From: Acididesulfobacillus acetoxydans
Lineage (GTDB): Bacteria > Bacillota > Desulfitobacteriia > Desulfitobacteriales > Desulfitobacteriaceae
Assembly (NCBI RefSeq): GCF_900016645.1
Contig: NZ_CDGJ01000134.1
Direction: 5' to 3' (one strand)
DNA: 64,000 nucleotides
Position 1 is the first letter of the stretch, and the number at the start of each line of letters is the position of its first letter. Made by a program: the position numbers and the translations under genes. Shown here in pieces: positions 54,508-63,082 of the stretch. Below the pieces are notes generated by a model. It made no database searches, had not been told where the DNA came from, and was given only the letters and a program-made list of their open reading frames with translations.

Positions 54508-55882
54508 TATCCGGGGGATCTACGGCGAGGAGCTGACGGAAAGGGAGGCCTGCGCTTTAGGGCGGGCTTGCGGCGCATGGCTCCGCGCTCCGGTGTGTTT
54601 GGTAGCCGGGGATGTGCGTTTAAGTACGCCGGTACTGAAAGCCGCTTTGAGCGACGGCTTGGTCCAGGCAGGCTGCCGGGTCACGGATGCCGGGGTTTTA
54701 ACCACTCCGGCTTTCTATTATGCCGTACAACAGACAGGAAGTACTCTGGGCATCATGGTCACGGCTTCGCACAACCCGGCGGCCTACAACGGTTTTAAGA
54801 TCCTGGTGGAAAACCGGCCGATTCATGAGGAAGAACTGGCCCTCCTGCAGGAGCTGATGGCAGCAGGCACTTTCATGCCGGGAGCGGGCCGTTACCGCCG
54901 GGATGATGGCTGGATGAGCCTCTACCGCGAGGAAATCCTGCGCCATTTTCGACTTCGACGGGAGCGGCGCCGGGTCCGGCCGGGAACGGGCAGTGCCCGC
55001 CCGCAAAACCTCCGGGTGGTCCTGGACTGTGGCAACGGGGCCTGTTCTCTGCTCGCTCCGGAAATTTTTCGCTTCTTGGGTTATGAGGTCGAGGAGCTTT
55101 TTTGCGTTGCGGACGGGAATTTCCCCAACCGTCCGCCTAACCCGGCTGTCGCCGAGAACCTGACGGTTTTGCGGCGGCAAATGAGCGGCAAAAGTGATGC
55201 CGTGGGCATCGCTTATGACGGAGACGGGGACAGGGTCTCTTTTGTCTCGGAACGCGGACAGATGATCGAGAATGACCGCATTTTGATCCTCTTTGCCCGC
55301 CATCTCTTGGCCAGGGAGAAAGGGGTTATCGTTTATGATTCCAAATGCTCGCTGGCAGTGGCGGAAGAAATTGAGCGCCTAGGTGGAACCGCGCGTATGG
55401 CCCGCTCGGGGCATGGGTTTGTGCGCACTGAGTTCCTGGCAGCAAAAGCCCTCTTGGCCGGGGAACTCAGCGGGCATTTCTTCTGGTGCGATTTACAGTT
55501 TGACGATGCCATTTTTTCTTCCCTGATGCTTCTGGATTTGCTCGAAGAAAACGGGTTGTCACTGGCTCAGGCGGACGCGGCCCTCCCCCGCTACCTGATT
55601 ACGCCGGATATTCGTCTGCCCTTTGCGGGGGATGCTCAAGGCTTGGTTGAAGACGTGGCGCAAAAACTTTCCCGCTTTCCCCTTTCCCGCCTGGATGGCG
55701 TGCGCGTGGAACTGCCGGATTGCTGGGGGATGGTCCGGCCATCTGTCACGGAGCCCATCATCACTTTGCGCTTCGAAGGAAAGGACGCAGCAAGCCTGCA
55801 TTTTATCACGGAACAGGTTTTGGCAGCCCTGCCTGAGGCTATAAGGCCGGGTGCCCTTACCGCGCTCGGGAAGGTACTTTAA
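54485..55882 (+). CDS. Phosphomannomutase/phosphoglucomutase
   Basis: A 465-residue alpha-D-phosphohexomutase. The phosphoserine loop is MVTASHNPAAYNGFK, the metal loop IAYDGDGDRVSFV and the sugar loop LAGELSGHFFW. It interconverts hexose-6- and hexose-1-phosphate and supplies the preceding transferase. GGGGGAGGG before the ATG lies inside that gene. Confidence 0.92.
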   Translation: MGIFKACDIRGIYGEELTEREACALGRACGAWLRAPVCLVAGDVRLSTPVLKAALSDGLVQAGCRVTDAGVLTTPAFYYAVQQTGSTLGIMVTASHNPAAYNGFKILVENRPIHEEELALLQELMAAGTFMPGAGRYRRDDGWMSLYREEILRHFRLRRERRRVRPGTGSARPQNLRVVLDCGNGACSLLAPEIFRFLGYEVEELFCVADGNFPNRPPNPAVAENLTVLRRQMSGKSDAVGIAYDGDGDRVSFVSERGQMIENDRILILFARHLLAREKGVIVYDSKCSLAVAEEIERLGGTARMARSGHGFVRTEFLAAKALLAGELSGHFFWCDLQFDDAIFSSLMLLDLLEENGLSLAQADAALPRYLITPDIRLPFAGDAQGLVEDVAQKLSRFPLSRLDGVRVELPDCWGMVRPSVTEPIITLRFEGKDAASLHFITEQVLAALPEAIRPGALTALGKVL

Positions 55883-56016
55883 AGGCGGAGTTGCCGCAGA
55901 CCGAGATTCGTGTAGACGGAGATGCCGTTCAGACGGAGATTGCGGAGGGCCCGCGTGCTTGCGGTCAGTGAAGCGGGAAGATCCGCCTGCTGGCGAAAGC
56001 CGTCACGGGCTAGGCT

Positions 56017-56586
56017 TTATATTTTTCCGGTATAGGCGAAGTCCCGGTGAATGCCCGGCATTCCCGGCTGCCAGTCGGCGGGGACTCCCAGTCCGGTCGC
56101 GGCTTCGAACTGCAGGCCTTGAATGACCCGGATGATTTCGGGGACATTTCTGCCGACTTCCGGAGGATTGAGGCAGGAAAACTTAACCTCGCCGCCGGGG
56201 GCAATAATGAAAGTGGCGCGGAAGGCATATCCTAATCCTTCTCTCAGAACTCCATAGAGACGGCATATGTCTTGGGTCCGATCTGAAAGCAGGGGATACT
56301 GAACACTGCGCGCCGATGGAGAAGTGGCCGCGAATATTTTGTGAGAATAGATGCTGTCCGTACTGATGCCCAGGACTTCTGCTCCCAATTGTTGAAAAGT
56401 ATGATAGCGCGCTGCCACGGCCGCTAATTCTGTCGGTCAGACAAAGGTAAAATCACCGGCGTAAAAGAAGAGAACCACCCATTGGTTGAGGTAATCGCCG
56501 AGTTTGATTGTCACCTTATCACCTTGATAATAAGCCTCGGCCACGAAATCCGGCGCCATGTCCGTGGGTCTGATCATATGACTCAT
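56017..56586 (-). CDS. prxU: Selenocysteine-containing peroxiredoxin
   Basis: A 189-residue peroxiredoxin if UGA at 56439-56437 is read as selenocysteine. The frame continues without shift: DFTFV-UGA-PTELAAVAARYH, where other peroxiredoxins have Cys in FVCPTE. The rest is intact (GVPADWQPGMPGIHRDF). The usual resolving Cys in a CPANW-type motif is replaced by Val, so a thioredoxin- or glutaredoxin-type partner is likely. Start ATG 56586 follows AAGGGGGG. A hairpin after UGA fits a bacterial SECIS. A point mutation to stop is the alternative. Confidence 0.8.
56406..56425 (-). promoter_or_regulatory. Candidate bacterial SECIS hairpin
   Basis: Eleven bases after the UGA the mRNA reads AGCGGCCGUGGCAGCGCGCU. 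AGCG pairs with CGCU and GC with GC (one bulged G), leaving the loop CGUGGCA, with G at its second position as in bacterial SECIS loops. Confidence 0.5.
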
Positions 56587-56621
56587 ATTTTTCGCCCCCC
56601 TTGAGAAATTTCCATCCAACC

Positions 56622-56797
56622 GTGAGACTCCCACTTCTACAAGTGGGAGTGGTTTCCCCGTTGCTTCGGTGGGGGTAGACTCCATCCTTCAGCGCGATAG
56701 CATTCGTTAAAGGCTCAGCGCTTTCGGCAAAAATGTCCACTGGACACTTTCGTCACTGAAGTCTCGATGTTCAACTTTAGTTAAACGGGTTTACTCC
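56622..56797 (-). repeat. Modular hairpin repeat, copy B (one module)
   Basis: On the minus strand the left end GTAAACCCGTTTAACTAAAG, one module (GACGAAAGTGTCC to GTGGACA, then CGAAAGCGCTGAGCC) and the right-end hairpin ACTCCCACTTGTAGAAGTGG match copy A. Modules 1 and 3 of copy A are missing. It lies 36 bases before the prxU start in the same direction, so prxU mRNA may contain it. Confidence 0.75.
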
Positions 56798-56927
56798 AGT
56801 ATACGCCGGTGGGTGAAATTTGCGCCGCAATTTGATCAGTGCAAAAAGCCGCCGCGGATGCTGCAGGAAATTCGCGGTAAGTTGTGGAATTATTACAACG
56901 GGACAAGATTGAACGCGGGTGATTCGG

Positions 56928-58103
56928 ATGACTAAAGTTGAGCGTCAGCACCGGCTGCTTAAACTGGTGGCGACTTCGCCTTGGGTGTATACGACGGATG
57001 CCTTGGCCTCGGGGCTTAAGTCGAGTGTCAGCAGCATTGTTCGGGATCTAAAAGAGCTGGAAGCGAACGGCTACAGCCTGACAAAAAATGAACAGGGTCA
57101 ATTATTTCTCCAAGAAACAGGGTGGGACAGTTTTAGCGGCGTTAAAGAGGCGACCCTTCGCCAGTTGGAGATCCTGCGCTTCATTGCAGCTCATGAACAA
57201 ACTGCGGGAAGGGCGGACATTGTGAGCCATTTTACCCGCGGTTACGAAGTCGGCGAGAAAACGATTGAACGCGATCTCAAAGATCTCTGCCAAAGGCATT
57301 TGATCGATGAGGTGAATGGGAGATATGTTCTCAATGCGAGTCAACTCCTTCCCCCCATAGACCTGGATACCGTGGAGAAAGGTCTGTTAATTGACGCTTT
57401 GACCATGCAAAGAGAGGTTTCGGCCAGAAGGGATGAAGCGAAATCCGCCGCGGCAAAACTGCAAGTTTCCTTACGCTTGCCGGGCGGCGGGATCGAGACT
57501 GTGGTAGTGCACGGCAGAAGGCCGATTGAGGATTTGCGGAGGAGCCATTATTGTCAGCGCTTGGAAGAATTTGCCCGGAAGCGGGAAACGGTCAAGCTTC
57601 TTTACCGCCGGGGCCGGGAGGCAGCCCGTGAGGTCAGAGTCAACCCTTTGGGAATTGTCTATTATTGGGCCCTCGATAACTGGTATCTGGCGGCTCAGGA
57701 TAACGAAAGGCCGCAGCAGATCAAGACCTATTTGCTTGACCGCATTCTTCTTGCGGAATCGACGGGCGTAAATTTTTCTTTTCCCGAAGGATTCCGGCTG
57801 GAAGACTGGTATAGGTTCTCCTGGGGCGTCTTTCGCCAAGGGAATCCGGTCGATGTAAAGATCCGCTTTCATGACTACTATGCCACCGTTCAACGGGTTA
57901 GAGAGGAATTGGCAAACCGGAAAACCTGTACCCTGCGGGAAGAGAACGGCCATCTCCTCGTCGAGGATCGTGTGGACGGTCTCGCGGAACTCGCCGTCTG
58001 GCTCAGGGGTTTCGGACCCGGGGCGGAAGTGATAGGGCCCAAGGAGTTGCGCGATTTGGTGGTTAATGATTTAGAAAAGATACTGGAGATCTACGGGGAG
58101 TGA
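56928..58103 (+). CDS. WYL-domain transcriptional regulator 1
   Basis: A 391-residue protein with two N-terminal winged helices (about 1-70 and 75-150), a WYL domain (VNPLGIVYYWALDNWYLAAQ) and a C-terminal WCX extension. WYL domains bind nucleic acid or nucleotide ligands; pairs like this resemble PafBC. It is 7 bases from the next WYL gene. ATG 56928 is preferred over GTG 56919. Confidence 0.85.
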   Translation: MTKVERQHRLLKLVATSPWVYTTDALASGLKSSVSSIVRDLKELEANGYSLTKNEQGQLFLQETGWDSFSGVKEATLRQLEILRFIAAHEQTAGRADIVSHFTRGYEVGEKTIERDLKDLCQRHLIDEVNGRYVLNASQLLPPIDLDTVEKGLLIDALTMQREVSARRDEAKSAAAKLQVSLRLPGGGIETVVVHGRRPIEDLRRSHYCQRLEEFARKRETVKLLYRRGREAAREVRVNPLGIVYYWALDNWYLAAQDNERPQQIKTYLLDRILLAESTGVNFSFPEGFRLEDWYRFSWGVFRQGNPVDVKIRFHDYYATVQRVREELANRKTCTLREENGHLLVEDRVDGLAELAVWLRGFGPGAEVIGPKELRDLVVNDLEKILEIYGE

Positions 58104-58110
58104 TTGAGTC

Positions 58111-59079
58111 ATGGACTCCGTCTTGAGAATGGAAAGGATACTGGCTTTGATCGAGGCGAAGCCGGGAATCTGCGGATTGGCCCTGGCGGCTGATTGCGGC
58201 GTGCCTTGGCCGCTGCTGCAGAAAGATCTTGAGACGATTTTGCTGGATGTGGATCATCCCATCCCCCTCTATACAGATGCCGATGAAGATGGGGAAGAAG
58301 GAATGGACCGGCTGTGCCCCGAAACGAGATGGTTTTTGGAAACTTCACAGAGAAGAAATGTTCCGGCCCATTTTACGGTGGGAGAATTTCTGCAGATTTT
58401 GGATGCCTTGGATTTCATTGAGCAGAAACTGAGAAGAGGAGTTTCGCTCAAAGAGAAGATCTCGGCGGGTCTGGACTTGGTGCAAGAGGGCACCTATCGC
58501 TACATCAAAGGGAGACTCGCTCCACTCCAGCGGCTTGATGACGAAATTCTCTTGACGGTGGAGAAGGCGCTTCAGTGGCGAAGAAAAATATCGTTTGAGT
58601 TTAAGTCCTGGCCCCTAGTGGCCGCGCCGCTGGGGGTGGTTTACTACTCCCGCTTGCGGCAATGGTATCTGGCTGCCGAGAGCGGAGGGTTGATCAAGAC
58701 CTACAATCTTGCCAAGGTGCGGCACATAGGTATGACCGGAGAGTCTTTTACTTATCCTGAAGGCTTTTCCCTGCGGGATTGGCTGGCTCCGCGCTGGGGT
58801 ATGGAATTTGGACGAGAGCTCGAAGTGAAAGTAAGGTTTTTGAACCGCTCTCAGACCTTTGCCAAGGTACGTAAAGATGTGGCCCACCGTTCCTGCCTGC
58901 TCAGAGAAGAAGACGGCGGTCAGAGCCTAATCTATGAAGACACGATCGTCGGGAAAAACGAATTCCTGGCCTGGATTCTCGGTTTCGGTTCAGCCGCGGA
59001 GATTCTTGAACCCGCGGAACTGAGAGGCGAGATCATTTCTCGGGTTAAAGAATGCCTTTCCCACTACCGGCAAATTTGA
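58111..59079 (+). CDS. WYL-domain transcriptional regulator 2
   Basis: A 322-residue paralogue with a single N-terminal helix-turn-helix and a WYL core (APLGVVYYSRLRQWYLAAES), then a WCX-like end (ILGFGSAAEILEPAELRGEI). Co-transcribed with regulator 1 and likely its partner. Target genes are not evident. Confidence 0.83.
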   Translation: MDSVLRMERILALIEAKPGICGLALAADCGVPWPLLQKDLETILLDVDHPIPLYTDADEDGEEGMDRLCPETRWFLETSQRRNVPAHFTVGEFLQILDALDFIEQKLRRGVSLKEKISAGLDLVQEGTYRYIKGRLAPLQRLDDEILLTVEKALQWRRKISFEFKSWPLVAAPLGVVYYSRLRQWYLAAESGGLIKTYNLAKVRHIGMTGESFTYPEGFSLRDWLAPRWGMEFGRELEVKVRFLNRSQTFAKVRKDVAHRSCLLREEDGGQSLIYEDTIVGKNEFLAWILGFGSAAEILEPAELRGEIISRVKECLSHYRQI

Positions 59080-59242
59080 GTTATTAAGCTTCATGTGACT
59101 ATCTCAATATGACTAAGATAACGTGAGCAAGGCCTTGGCGGCTGCACACGAATCTGAACTTCAGCCTGCTGTCTCCATTTTTTGCTATACTTGTTCCAGA
59201 GAGCGGGTTCGTCGGCTACCATTAAGGTGTTAGGGAGAGAAA

Positions 59243-60181
59243 ATGAGTATGTTAAAGGATTGCCAGGCCGGAGAGAAGTTTTCGGGGACGGTTCTGGTCA
59301 CGGAGTGGAAAGAAAGCCCGTTTCGTTCCAAACCCGGCAGCTTTATCGTCATGACGTGTCAGGACAGCAGCGGAACTTTGCCGGCTAAACTATGGGAGAC
59401 GGAGGCCCGCCACTTTGAGTGGCTAAGAGAGAAGGATGTGTTTCACATCGAGGCTTCCGTCAGCGAGTACCGGGGGGCGTTGGAATTATCCGTGGGATCC
59501 ATGAGGCCCGCCGAAGCCGAGGAAATAGACCTGACTCAGCTCTTGATGAGTTCTCCCTTAGCGGAGGAGATCTTGGAGAGACGTTTGCAGGCACTGAGAA
59601 GAACAGTTCGGGATGAGAGCCTGAGTCTCTTGTTAAACCGTATTCTCGATCATCCGGAGTTCGGGGTGTTATACCGGCGGGCGCCAGCAGCTGTGAAGAT
59701 TCACCAGCCCTATCTTAGGGGGCTTTGGGAGCACAGTGTGGCTGTGACGGAGTTGGCCTTGGAGCTGGCGGGTAGTTACAGCGAAGTCAATACCGACTTG
59801 CTGACCGTTGGGGCACTTCTTCATGATGTCGGTAAGATTTTCGAATACAACTTCGAGCGTGCGGTTTCGTATACCACTGAAGGCCGCCTCTTGGGCCACA
59901 TCCTTATGGGAGTCGATCTTATCAGCCGGGAGATAGCGGCAATTCCCCATTTCCCGCCGGATGTCCGTACCAAGCTTTTGCATATTATAGCCAGCCACCA
60001 CGGCCGCTATGAATGGCAATCCCCACGGCGTCCGAAATCCATGGAAGCGATCATTATCCACTATGCGGATGCGCTGGAAGCCGAACTTTGGCAATTCCGG
60101 CGCACGAAAGACGAAAATCCAGACGAAGAGTGGTCTCCGTATGTCCGGCCTATGGAGCGTTATCTCTATCTGGGCAAATAG
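59243..60181 (+). CDS. YhaM-like 3'-5' exoribonuclease (OB plus HD domain)
   Basis: A 312-residue protein. An OB-fold occupies about residues 12-95. The HD domain has LWEHSVAVTELALEL, LLHDVGKIFEYN and IIASHHGRYEW, with metal His/Asp residues. Length and order match YhaM, which trims RNA and DNA 3' ends. AGGGAGAG precedes the ATG. Confidence 0.9.
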   Translation: MSMLKDCQAGEKFSGTVLVTEWKESPFRSKPGSFIVMTCQDSSGTLPAKLWETEARHFEWLREKDVFHIEASVSEYRGALELSVGSMRPAEAEEIDLTQLLMSSPLAEEILERRLQALRRTVRDESLSLLLNRILDHPEFGVLYRRAPAAVKIHQPYLRGLWEHSVAVTELALELAGSYSEVNTDLLTVGALLHDVGKIFEYNFERAVSYTTEGRLLGHILMGVDLISREIAAIPHFPPDVRTKLLHIIASHHGRYEWQSPRRPKSMEAIIIHYADALEAELWQFRRTKDENPDEEWSPYVRPMERYLYLGK

Positions 60182-60279
60182 AACTCAGAGTGGCTAACGA
60201 TCTGCCTTGCTGGGTTGGGGGCGAAGAGGAACCGTAAAAGTGACCCGGGAATTTCCATACTTCGAAAGGTTGATGGCGC

Positions 60280-60963
60280 ATGTGCGGACGATTTTCCTTG
60301 GCGGAACCGGAAGGAATCGAGGAGCGGTTTACCCTGGAGCGGTTGGGTCAGCCGCTCCGGCCCCGCTATAACATTGCTCCGTCCCAGCCGGTTGCCGTTG
60401 TAATCCATGAGGCCGGGGTTAATTACTTAAGAGCGTTTCGCTGGGGTCTGGTGCCTTCTTGGGCGAAAGATACGGCTATTGGCTACAAATTGATCAATGC
60501 GCGGGCGGAGACTTTGGAGGAGAAAGCGAGTTTTCGCCCGCTGCTGCCAAGAAAGCGTTGCCTCATCCCGGCTGACGGCTTCTACGAGTGGGAAAAAGCG
60601 GGACGCAGCAAACGCCCTTATCGCATCACTTTGCGAGGTGAGGAGATGTTTGCTTTTGCGGGGCTCTGGGATTCGTGGCTGTCACCGGCGGGAGAGACGG
60701 TCAATTCCTGTACGATTATTACGACTTCGGCGAACTCCTTGCTTGAAGCCATCCATGATCGGATGCCGGTTATATTGCCCAGGGAAGCGGAAAGAATATG
60801 GCTTGATCAGACTGTCAGCTACGGTCCGGCTTTACGAAGTCTGTTGGCACCTTTTCCCGCTGACATGATGCGGCTCTATGAAGTCTCGCCGCTGGTAAAT
60901 TCTCCGGTTAATGAAAGCCGGGAGTGTATTGGAGGAATTCAGGATGCAGGGCAAACCCGTTAA
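60280..60963 (+). CDS. SRAP (HMCES/YedK) abasic-site-binding protein
   Basis: A 227-residue SRAP protein. The catalytic Cys2 (MCGRFSL), the Asn in YNIAPSQP, the Glu in PADGFYEWEK and the His in AIHDRMPVIL are all present. The family crosslinks to abasic sites in single-stranded DNA. It overlaps the thioesterase gene by 20 bases. Confidence 0.92.
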   Translation: MCGRFSLAEPEGIEERFTLERLGQPLRPRYNIAPSQPVAVVIHEAGVNYLRAFRWGLVPSWAKDTAIGYKLINARAETLEEKASFRPLLPRKRCLIPADGFYEWEKAGRSKRPYRITLRGEEMFAFAGLWDSWLSPAGETVNSCTIITTSANSLLEAIHDRMPVILPREAERIWLDQTVSYGPALRSLLAPFPADMMRLYEVSPLVNSPVNESRECIGGIQDAGQTR

Positions 60964-61438
60964 ATACTCACAGGTCACCATGTCTAATGTCATGCTGCCG
61001 CAGCACGCCAATCCGTCCGGGAATGTTCATGGCGGCGAGATTATGAAACTGATTGACAGTGCCGCCGGGGTGGTGGCCCAGAGGCACGCCCGTTCGAATG
61101 TCGTCACCGCCAGGGTGGACGAACTTATCTTTCTGCGCCCCATCCGCATCGGCAATGTGGTCACTTGTTACGGAAAATTAACCTTTGTCGGCCGCAGTTC
61201 AATGGAAGTTTCAGTCACGGTCACCGTGGAAGACGTTTCCAAGGATGAACCGGCTAAAACGGCTTTAACGGCCTTCTTAACCTTTGTGGCGCTGGACGCG
61301 AACGGGAAACCCCGGGAAGTGCCGCCACTGGAGATTGCCGGTGAGGAGGAAGGCCGCTTATTCGAGGAAGGGCGGCAACGCTACCTGGCTTATAAGCGGC
61401 TGAGGGGTAACGACCATTCACCGCGTACCGCCGAATAG
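60944..61438 (+). CDS. Acyl-CoA thioesterase, hotdog fold
   Basis: A 164-residue BACH/YciA-like enzyme. HANPSGNVHGGEIMKLIDSA carries the catalytic region, and ARVDELIFLRPIRIGNVV follows. GGAGG inside the SRAP gene lies 8 bases upstream of the ATG. Physiological acyl-CoA substrate unknown. Confidence 0.88.
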   Translation: MQGKPVKYSQVTMSNVMLPQHANPSGNVHGGEIMKLIDSAAGVVAQRHARSNVVTARVDELIFLRPIRIGNVVTCYGKLTFVGRSSMEVSVTVTVEDVSKDEPAKTALTAFLTFVALDANGKPREVPPLEIAGEEEGRLFEEGRQRYLAYKRLRGNDHSPRTAE

Positions 61439-61452
61439 CGCCGTAATCCCGG

Positions 61453-61851
61453 TTGCGCGGAAACAACAAAGCTCGACAGAGGTCGCGGGTCGTAAGTGAC
61501 AGAAAGCACGGACAGTTTAAGTTTGCGGCACTCCTTCTCCTCCACAAGCTGGCGAATCAAGGGATACAGATTTATTATTCGGGAGATTTCGATCCCGAAG
61601 GTTTATTGATGGCCGAAGCGCTCTGTCAACGCTATGGCGGGTGTGTTACGTCGTGGCGTTTCAGCCCCGGGGACTATTTGTTCTCAGAGCCCGGCAGCCC
61701 GCTGACCGAGGTGCGCCTGCACAAGCTTGATAAGGTCACAAGTCCGGAACTGACGGCCGTCAAAAAGGAGATGCTGCGGCTGAAGAAAGCGGGATACCAA
61801 GAGGGAACCCTTCCGCTGTTGTGGCGGGATATCCTGGCGGCCTCAAGGTAA
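61453..61851 (+). pseudogene. C-terminal remnant of a DUF2399 protein
   Basis: From about codon 15 the frame matches the Toprim-like DUF2399 domain (QIYYSGDFDPEGLLMAEALC, GYQEGTLPLLWRDI). The parent family (TIGR02679) is about 400 residues, so most of the protein is missing. DUF2399 proteins occur with DUF2397/DUF2398 partners in Wadjet-like loci; none are present here. Confidence 0.65.
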
Positions 61852-62053
61852 GCACCCTGTGCCTCGCCTGGGATCGTTCCGTCGGCCGAAACGATATTCG
61901 TGTGAGCCCCGGGCAGTGGAAAACACAAATGCTACAGTGAAAAAGCATGATGCTAGAAGAGAAGCATACACAGATGGTATGGAGAAGGAAACTAAGGTGA
62001 CAGCGAGCGTGACTCGATGGTCGAAGATATACCTGACGGAAAGGAGGAGCGGG

Positions 62054-62083
62054 GGAATGTCCGGGCGTTCCCGCGACATTCCT
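62054..62083 (+). repeat. Strong hairpin before the Dam-like gene
   Basis: GGAATGTC with CGGG pairs to CCCG and GACATTCC around CGTT, leaving one bulged C. It is not followed by a T run, so it is not a simple terminator. Confidence 0.7.
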
Positions 62084-62120
62084 CTTCCCTGTGAGCGGGG
62101 AAGTATCCTGCCAAAGCGGC

Positions 62121-62972
62121 GTGAGGACTGACAAATCACTCAAACCTGTGGTTAAATGGGCAGGTGGCAAAAGGCAAATTTTAGCTGAGATCGTGAAACA
62201 CATTCCCCGGGACCTCACCACGTATTATGAACCCTTCCTGGGGGGTGGGGCTGTATTGTTTGAGCTTCAGCCCGAAAGGGCTGTGGTCAATGATCTCAAC
62301 CGGGAGTTGATCAACCTCTATCAGGTGATCAAGAACCAGGTCGATGAGCTCATCGAAGACTTACGGAAGCACAAAAACGAGAAAGGGTATTTTTACCGGC
62401 TGAGGGCCTTGGATCGTGACAGGGGACTCTATGTCGACCTCACCCCCGTCCAAAAAGCCTCCAGAGTGATCTACCTTAACAAGACCTGCTACAACGGTTT
62501 ATTCAGAGTGAATAAAGCCGGGGAATTTAATACCCCTTTTGGCCGCTACAAAAATCCGAAAATCGTAAATGAGGTGGGTTTGCGGGCCGTCAGTGACTAT
62601 TTGAACAGGGCCTCGGTTAGCATCACCTGTCAGGATTTCGAGCAAGCGGTCAAAGGCGCGGAAAGCGGGTCGTTTGTTTATTTTGATCCTCCTTATGATC
62701 CGGTTTCTCAGACGGCCGATTTCACCGCCTATGCCGAGGGTGGCTTCAGCCGTGAAGAACAAGAAAGACTGAAACGGACCTGCGACCGCCTGAATGAGAA
62801 AGGGATACGATTTCTGCTCTCCAATTCGGCGACCGATTTTATCAAGGAGCTCTACCAAGGGTACAGGATTGAGATTATCCAAGCTAAGAGATCGGTCAAC
62901 TCCGTGGCCGCGCGGCGGGGTGGGATTGACGAGGTTCTACTGATGAATTTCGAGCCCGGCAAGGGCAGCTGA
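62121..62972 (+). CDS. Dam-like (D12 class) DNA adenine methyltransferase
   Basis: A 283-residue N6-adenine methylase. The SAM motif is YEPFLGGGAVLF, the catalytic motif YFDPPYDP, and KPVVKWAGGKRQIL starts the D12 domain. GATC specificity is possible but not shown. GTG 62121 is chosen near the conserved domain; GTG 62091 is an alternative. No cognate nuclease is adjacent, apart from the DUF2399 remnant. Confidence 0.87.
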   Translation: MRTDKSLKPVVKWAGGKRQILAEIVKHIPRDLTTYYEPFLGGGAVLFELQPERAVVNDLNRELINLYQVIKNQVDELIEDLRKHKNEKGYFYRLRALDRDRGLYVDLTPVQKASRVIYLNKTCYNGLFRVNKAGEFNTPFGRYKNPKIVNEVGLRAVSDYLNRASVSITCQDFEQAVKGAESGSFVYFDPPYDPVSQTADFTAYAEGGFSREEQERLKRTCDRLNEKGIRFLLSNSATDFIKELYQGYRIEIIQAKRSVNSVAARRGGIDEVLLMNFEPGKGS

Positions 62973-63082
62973 AAGGGAGAGGAAGCGTATCTTGCGGGCG
63001 GGCCGGGGGATATCCATCCTTCGATACACCCCCCGCCTCATTAAACCTCCTTGAGCGGGATCACCTCGGCCCTCCGAGAGGA

